Positions 58,333 through 64,000 of a stretch of 64,000 nucleotides of DNA are shown piece after piece. The position numbers were made by a program, and so were the translations under genes. This DNA is from Nipponacmea schrenckii (taxonomy: Eukaryota > Mollusca > Gastropoda > Lottiidae): positions 40,492,602 through 40,556,601 of the forward strand of contig JAUJPP010000003.1 of assembly GCA_030562195.1 (NCBI GenBank), given 5' to 3'. A model generated the notes under the pieces. That model was not told where the DNA came from. It ran no database searches and saw only the letters and a program-made list of their open reading frames with translations. Position 1 is the stretch's first letter. The number at the start of each line of letters is the position of its first letter.

Positions 58333-59271
58333 AAAAATGAGACCGTAGACGACGCTCGATGCCACTCTGCCCGGGATGACTACCACGGTGAGCCAATGGT
58401 TTAGCCCGTTCACCCTTAAGAAGAATGTTGTTGTTTGATATTGTTAGTTCATGTAGGATAGATTTAAATTTCAAATGTTTCTCGCTTGCATCCTTTGGTA
58501 TCCATGTTTGTCCATCACGTACTAGCTTTTGTAACGCAGGTAATGTGACATCCGATGATGTAGCTGTGGATATTTTGCCCAAGGAAATAAAGTCAATAAT
58601 AGAAGTAGCGTGAAGTGTGTAGAGCAAATTATTTAAATCATTCACTTCATTTTGTTCAATCTCTGGAAGGATTTTCAAAGGTGTAGCGTTTCGAGATAAA
58701 AAGTCAGATTGATTATCCTTGCCTTTTTGATAAAGTACTCGAAACCGTATATCTTGAAGATGTAGCTTAATGTGTTCGGTTCGAATCGACCCTTGTCGAT
58801 TTCCATTAAAGACAGAGCACAAAGGCTTATGATCAGTAACAATATGTATGGTTGTGGGTGCTCCAACCAAATAATTTTTAAATCGACGGAGTCCAAAATT
58901 GAGACCAAGAGCCTCCAAATCTAACTGGAGATGTCGAGTTTCAGTGTGCGTGATGCAAACGCTGCTGGTTTGGCAGTACCCAAGCTGTCACTCTGAGCTA
59001 ACATATCGCCCAAGCCGGTTATGTGTGCGTCGGTAAATACATATATAGGTTTGTTAAGATCAAAATAACGTAAAAGAACATCCTTGCGAAAAGCACTTAA
59101 CAGATGCCTAAAACACTTCTCATGTTCACTTTTCCACACAAATCGCACACAGCCTTTGGTTAATTCACGCAAAGGAACTGATCGACAGGCAAAGTTGGAA
59201 ATGAAATCAGAGTTTAATTGCATCATACATAAAAAGCTAACTAACTGATCTTTGTTTGTTGGTGCTTTCAA
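58333..59271 (-). pseudogene. Gypsy RNase H and integrase zinc-binding region
   Basis: From 59271 the frame shows the connection (KAPTNKDQLVSFLCMMQ), RNase H start YVFTDAHITGLGDMLAQ, then after a break near 58920 HIVTDHKPLCSVFNG and the linker to the integrase zinc domain (AHRGSHPGQSGIERRLRSH). The usual DAS/DAN of RNase H reads DAH. The integrase is cut here by the foldback element. Confidence 0.85.
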
Positions 59272-60200
59272 ATATTCAAAAGCGGAAACTTTAGAAGGGT
59301 CTGGACGCCAATTAGCATACCCCAGAAGTCGATTTCCTTATTTCCAAACGTACACTTCGATGGATTCAAGGCTAGACCTGACCTTGAGATGGCCTGCATG
59401 ACAAGTTCAAGAGCTGCGTCATGCTCCTTGCGATTTTTTGCAGCATCAAAAGGATCATCATGAATAAGATGGGCTTGAGGAATGTGAGCAAATACATGTT
59501 TAGGCTTTAGTTCACCTTGAGCCGATTAATTCCCATGGTGAGGCGTTTGTATCGATAAAGTTTGTCATTAGCATGTAATACAGTTAAAAAATGTGAATCA
59601 TGTTGGAGTTCCAATTGCCAAAACGCGGATTCAAAGTCCATTTTAGAGAAATTGGTAGAACCTGATAACTGGGCTTCAATATCTTCTTTCTGAGGTAATG
59701 GGTAGATTTGTTGAGTGAATAGCTTTTATGACGTTGCGTGCATCTAAAGTCACTCGAATTTCACCTGATGGTTCAAGAGATCCATGGGGCAGGTTCGTTT
59801 GAGGGATGTTCTTCTATAACATCTTGTTTGATCATTTCATCGATAGCACCGTGAACACGTCCTTTTTTTTGATACGCAACAGGTCTTGGTGGTACATTTA
59901 CAGGTTTGACGTTAGCATCAAAATGTAGCTTTACCTGGTGGTGTCGTAGTATTCCCAGGCCAGTGAAATTCTCTGGATATTGTGTAAGAATCTTTTGTAT
60001 TGAAATTGTGGAGAAGTCGTCAGCTGTTTTATCGATGCTATGTATAGGAAAAAAGATCTCTGCCTTTGCATTGAAATTGATGATTCCAAGTTGTAAAGCT
60101 TTGTCTGGAGATAAAATTGGTTCACAGAAGCCAGAAATAACATGCCACTAAACAGGTACGGAAATAGATCCAAATGTGACGGAACAAATAGCAGTTCCAT
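59272..60200 (-). pseudogene. Gypsy reverse transcriptase, broken
   Basis: Fragments in different frames include the catalytic loop LIHDD (59454-59462), LNPSKCTFG and FWGM. Multiple stops make it inactive. Confidence 0.75.
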
Positions 60201-60223
60201 ACACAGCGATAGAATTTAAGATT

Positions 60224-60479
60224 TTATGCGCACCTTGAAGAATACCAATTTATCGAGGAGCTTGTGATGTTCCACAAAGACTTACACATGCACCAGTGTC
60301 TGCCAACATAGTCCAGTTGATTATTTACGATAACCTGGACCCTAAAATTATTTTTGATTGATGAAAGTAATTTGGGTTGAACGTTATTGCTTTTTACTTT
60401 AAATAAATTGATACTGAAAATATCCCCTGCTTGTTTGTTATTTTGCTCCGATATATCAATAGATTTCAAAGGTTTGCCA
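60224..60479 (-). pseudogene. Gypsy aspartic protease, frameshifted
   Basis: The active site DTGA is readable at 60289-60300, one frame away from the preceding open frame (KVKSNNVQPKLL), so there is a frameshift just before it. Confidence 0.75.
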
Positions 60480-61222
60480 CTTCTACAGACGGAAGAAAAA
60501 TGTCCAGTTTTTGAACATTTCTTCTTCGATTTCAGAAGTGAATTATAAGATTATAGACCCATTCTATTTAAAGTTTCACCTACAATTTCGATACCACCTC
60601 TAGCAGCACTCTCCAGTGCCATCCCTTTTTGGCATAAATCTGTTAGATTCCAACTCTAAGAAGAGCTTCTTCTCTGATACTGTTGTTGGATGTTTCAATG
60701 ATTTTTTGATCTCTGATGGCTGTAGATTCCGCGGTACATGTAGGGCTGTCACATTTAAAAGCACAATGTTTGGCTTCCCTCTTGACTTTGTTGCAAAAGC
60801 CTGGGAATGTTTTATCAGGTTCCTGTGAAATGTCTCTAAAATGGAAATTTTGAACAGTCTCAATCGGCGGATTTTGATTAGAAAGTCGTATCAACCGATA
60901 TCTCTCAGAATCTGTTCATCAGGTTCAGCCGTCAGCAAATCAGCGTAGAATCTACTGGAAGTAAACATGCCGAAAAGCTTAGCCACGCGCTCTCGGCTAC
61001 GTCATGCATTTCTAACTGTATCATATTGGAGAATAGTAAATTTGGGATCTCTATTCGTTCTGCAGCAGTCAGGGAAACTTAGGGAGGACCCGAATATTAG
61101 GCATCATAACGTAGTTCAAAACATATGACAAATTCCGTGAAAGCCTATGGAGTGTCTTTCGGGTGTTTTTCAGGATCAAAATAAAGCGTTGAATTAAGTT
61201 GAGATTCGTTGCGATCTGCCAT
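60480..61222 (-). pseudogene. Gypsy gag remnant
   Basis: The ATG at 61222 (MADRNESQLNSTLYFDPEKH) is followed by in-frame stops. Downstream, in other frames, are the gag-typical AIRDQKII...SIREEALLR and a zinc-knuckle-like CSKTGHFSSVC just before the protease region. Confidence 0.7.
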
Positions 61223-61328
61223 TTTGTTCAAAAAATGTAAAATAGTGTGAAAGTGGTCACAAAAAAAATATTTGTTTCCTTGAATGTATTTCGCTTAATA
61301 AACGAAAATCAACTGCTTGATCCGTTAG

Positions 61329-61340
61329 TCCTCGTCGCCA
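61329..61340 (-). promoter_or_regulatory. Primer binding site, tRNA-Ser (GCU) type
   Basis: The minus strand reads TGGCGACGAGGA, five bases inside the right terminal repeat. That is complementary to the CCA end plus acceptor stem expected for an animal tRNA-Ser(GCU). It fixes the element's orientation and its 5' LTR. Confidence 0.65.
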
Positions 61341-61345
61341 TTATA

Positions 61346-61419
61346 ATAAGCTGATTTGAATACAAACGTTTTATTCTTATCTAAATTAAAGTAAATTATA
61401 CATTCATAGACTTATGAAT
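61346..61419 (-). repeat. Right terminal direct repeat (5' LTR remnant) of the gypsy element
   Basis: ATAAGCTGATTTGAATACAA through TAGACTTATGAAT, matching 55529-55602. Confidence 0.75.
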
Positions 61420-61611
61420 CATTTTGATGTTAAATATCCCTTTCACTCCAAGCTCCAGTCTCTCACTCAAGCAGCCCTCCATTGCCAGTATTCATTCTTT
61501 TATATTAGCCTATATGCAGTGTTGCCAGATTATATTATCAGAAAGGATAATACCATAGTCGGGTTGAGTCTTAAAATTTGAAGGACTGCTTTTCGAAAAT
61601 TATCAAGGATG

Positions 61612-61995
61612 TAAATGAAATGAAATGAATGGAGTTTTACGTCCTACTCTTCTGCACCTTATGGGCTAATGAAGACGGGCAACGCCATGCATTGTGCCAT
61701 GAGGGAAATTTTGCCAGGACAGCGGCATTAGCCTACACTTTTTGCGATTTCCAACTGTCGAGGGATCTTTAACGTGCACAGCCTGTAGCACACGGGGCCT
61801 CGGTTTATTGTCCCATCCGAACGACTAGACGCTTTTTCCATGTCAGTCCCTCCTACCTGCATCACTGACAAGGGGAAACCGGGCTGAAAAATCCGAAAGT
61901 TCATCTCGACCTTTTCCGGGATTGAACCCTGGACCTTCAGGTTATGATCAAGGATGTAAGGTTGCGACTTAACAACATGTAGCCTACACACGGAT
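61612..61995 (-). mobile_element. SINE, family B (minus copy)
   Basis: On the minus strand: GGGTTCAATCCCGG, TCAGTGATGC, GGGACAATAAACCGAGG, GTGCACGTTAAAGAT, TGCAGAAGAGTAGGACGTAA and a CATTTCATTTCATTT tail. It matches 10726-11050 block by block and lies just outside the gypsy element. Confidence 0.8.
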
Positions 61996-64000
61996 CCATT
62001 GTAATGTTTCAAAATTCAAGTTTTTATATTAAATAGTCTGTCTAATAATACAGCACTTTTACAAAAATCAATTTCCACGAGAATTTGAAAATATGCGATT
62101 TTCGGTTTTCGGCTAAAATAGACGCAGGGTATGTTTGACTTTCGTCTGCAACGACATTATACCTCCTAAAGATGTGTTAATTTTTCATCATATGGTAGTT
62201 CTGATCCTTGTAAAACTCTTTAAATAAACACTGGATAGGCCTTGTCCGTCTTCATTTGCATAATCAGAAGCATTAAAGTAGGTGACGGACCACTACTTAA
62301 TGTAATACATGGGTCAATCAAAAATTGTCATTCGGTCTTGTTTCTACCTAATTGAACGCCAGTCTTAGTAGTTATCTCCCTTTAATAAGCAACACTATTT
62401 GACCCAGTCCCAACAATTAAATTGCGCAGTTGAATAAAATACCTCTATCGGAAGTCAATTGCATTGGATACAGCTGTCTAATACAATCCCTTAACAGATA
62501 ATGTTATTGTCATTGTGGTTACCTAAAATCATCCAATTAATAAGAGGTGTGTTAAATGCTGTATATCTTCAAGAACACACCAATCGCACCCATATATCTT
62601 CAAAGAAATCGGAAGTTACTTCCTACATTATATTTTTATTATCAAACATAATCTGAAAGAAAATCACAATATATTTCTAAATAAAGTGATGTCTCTTTTC
62701 GTCATCGTTAAAGCTTTAAAAAATAGAAGCAATGGCACATTAAAGCATCGACAGCTGTCAACAGGAAACGTTTTTTAAACATCATTATGTTATATTTTTT
62801 TTCTTTTATTAAAAAAATATATGATAGACAGAAAAATAATAAGTTTCTCATGTTACACGGTTGTATTTATTAAACGGCTTTCATCGACGTTGATCGTCAG
62901 TGACGATAATTAGATCGGTTGTCGATCTATTTGCCTGTCCAACATGCATTGATTTGTTATAGAGTACATATACCCACCTTATGGAAAATGACATTTTTTA
63001 CAATATGGCGAAATTGATTGACTATATATCTTAAAATAACTTCCATAGAAAGTCATATGAAGCCATTGACGTTACAAAAGATCAAATCCAACTGGGTTTC
63101 TAATGGATTACACGTGCCGTATCGGGGCCATCTCAATCTCAAGTTTACTGGCTAGAGTTTTCGGTCGGAATTCGGTAGGTTCGTTTCTAATCGGGAAAAG
63201 GCATTGCTATACACACGTCTTAAGCTTTTTCAGTGCTTAAGGTTTGAGGTGTTATAAGATCCACTCAATTAGGTTTGACCCTCCATAGACCGTTTCGCCT
63301 GAAATTGGAATGTCCCAAAGAACTTGAAGCTGGTAATTTGAACTGTGGAATTAGAACAGCAATCGATTGAGCCTAAATCTCTGTGCTTAAATGATATTGT
63401 CGAATATAAGTGCCTAAAAAGTGTGTGACATGCATATGCTTAATTGAAGTTGTGCCCAAATAAATGTGTGTAAACAGTGCCCACACGACAATTAACCACG
63501 GCGATATCAGGTATTAAAAGTCGATCAAGTTTTCAAATGCAGTCACTGTTTGCAGTGATTTGCATCTGAATCAGTTACCACAAAACTGACATCTGAGATC
63601 AGATATAAATCTAATTTTATTAACAGCAAAAATCACACATTGTCATCGTCCGCACATGCATAAATCTATTTTACCTTAATATTTTTATGTTGTGTTTTCA
63701 GCACGCAGTTTTTATTATATTATTGAACCTTGTGAACGTTCGTTTTTTTAGACCAGTTGTTGCATGTGGTACTGCAGAGTACCATATGAAAATATGCGTG
63801 TAGGGCTAAAATATCATACGGAGCTTTATTTCTGTAGCGGTTGTGAAATGCACGCGACCGGAGTTTGACCCTTACCTAAACACCTGTTTAAATAAAAGAA
63901 TATATTTGTAGAGTTTTAAAACTCATTGTTTGAGTATAAATATCTATATATTTCAATTTCCGACAATAATTGAAATATATCGTTTCTAATTTTACTTTAC
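61996..64000. other. Right end of the window, no gene seen
   Basis: No long frame on either strand and no repeat shared with the rest of the window was noticed. Confidence 0.4.

Larger units (their letters stand above)
55529..61419 (-). mobile_element. Degenerate Ty3/gypsy (mag-like) LTR retrotransposon
   Basis: Minus-strand order from the right: terminal repeat, tRNA primer binding site, gag, protease, reverse transcriptase, RNase H, integrase, terminal repeat. Direct terminal repeats of ~74 bp lie 5.8 kb apart. Stops and frameshifts occur in every domain, and the integrase stops short of its usual C-terminus, so the 3' part is deleted up to the left repeat. A foldback element is nested inside the integrase. 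Confidence 0.88.

Overview
This window looks like nuclear DNA of a mollusc, probably a gastropod. The genes have short exons with GT/AG introns, the introns are AT-rich, and the gene set is animal: Rho GTPases, CHMP2B, an anoctamin and a chymotrypsin-fold protease. It also carries tRNA-derived SINEs, LINEs, Tc1 and Ty3/gypsy elements. A dispersed repeat with TGTGGGCGTAT-type ends, of a kind I associate with molluscan genomes, recurs throughout. The clade call is an inference. Exon models were built by hand from splice sites and phase-consistent joins.

Layout: (1) 0.3-5.7 kb, minus strand: two tandem Rho-family GTPase genes, each with three exons at identical intron positions and no C-terminal CAAX box. 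(2) 7.4-10.5 kb, plus: a three-exon gene for an unrecognised basic 789-aa protein. (3) 11.3-17.5 kb, plus: an eight-exon CHMP2B (ESCRT-III) gene. Its intron 6 holds a ~47-bp minisatellite of about 38 units, built from the gene's own exon-7 splice acceptor and first exon bases, followed by a dead Tc1-like transposon. (4) 20.8-39.8 kb, minus: a complete ANO7-like anoctamin of at least 22 coding exons, with three interchangeable first coding exons and short in-frame exons of 12, 30 and 48 nt. (5) 40.2-44.3 kb: two head-to-head degenerate LINE copies, one split by a small retroinsertion. (6) 46.7-50.4 kb: two intronless reading frames arranged tail to tail, a secreted PAN-CCP-GON protein (plus) and a DUF229-like membrane protein whose metal-site motifs look lost (minus). 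(7) 51.9-55.0 kb, plus: a six-exon secreted serine protease. (8) 55.5-61.4 kb, minus: a decayed Ty3/gypsy (mag-like) element with a tRNA-Ser-type primer binding site, its integrase split by a 2.2-kb foldback/tandem-repeat insertion. (9) 61.6-64.0 kb: a SINE, then DNA in which I see no gene.

No bacterial-style operon or defence system is present. The genes are independent transcription units: membrane remodelling (CHMP2B), membrane lipid or ion transport (ANO7-like), signalling (the Rho pair) and extracellular function (the GON protein and the protease). The most unusual structure is the CHMP2B intron array, which places dozens of copies of a splice acceptor upstream of the true one.
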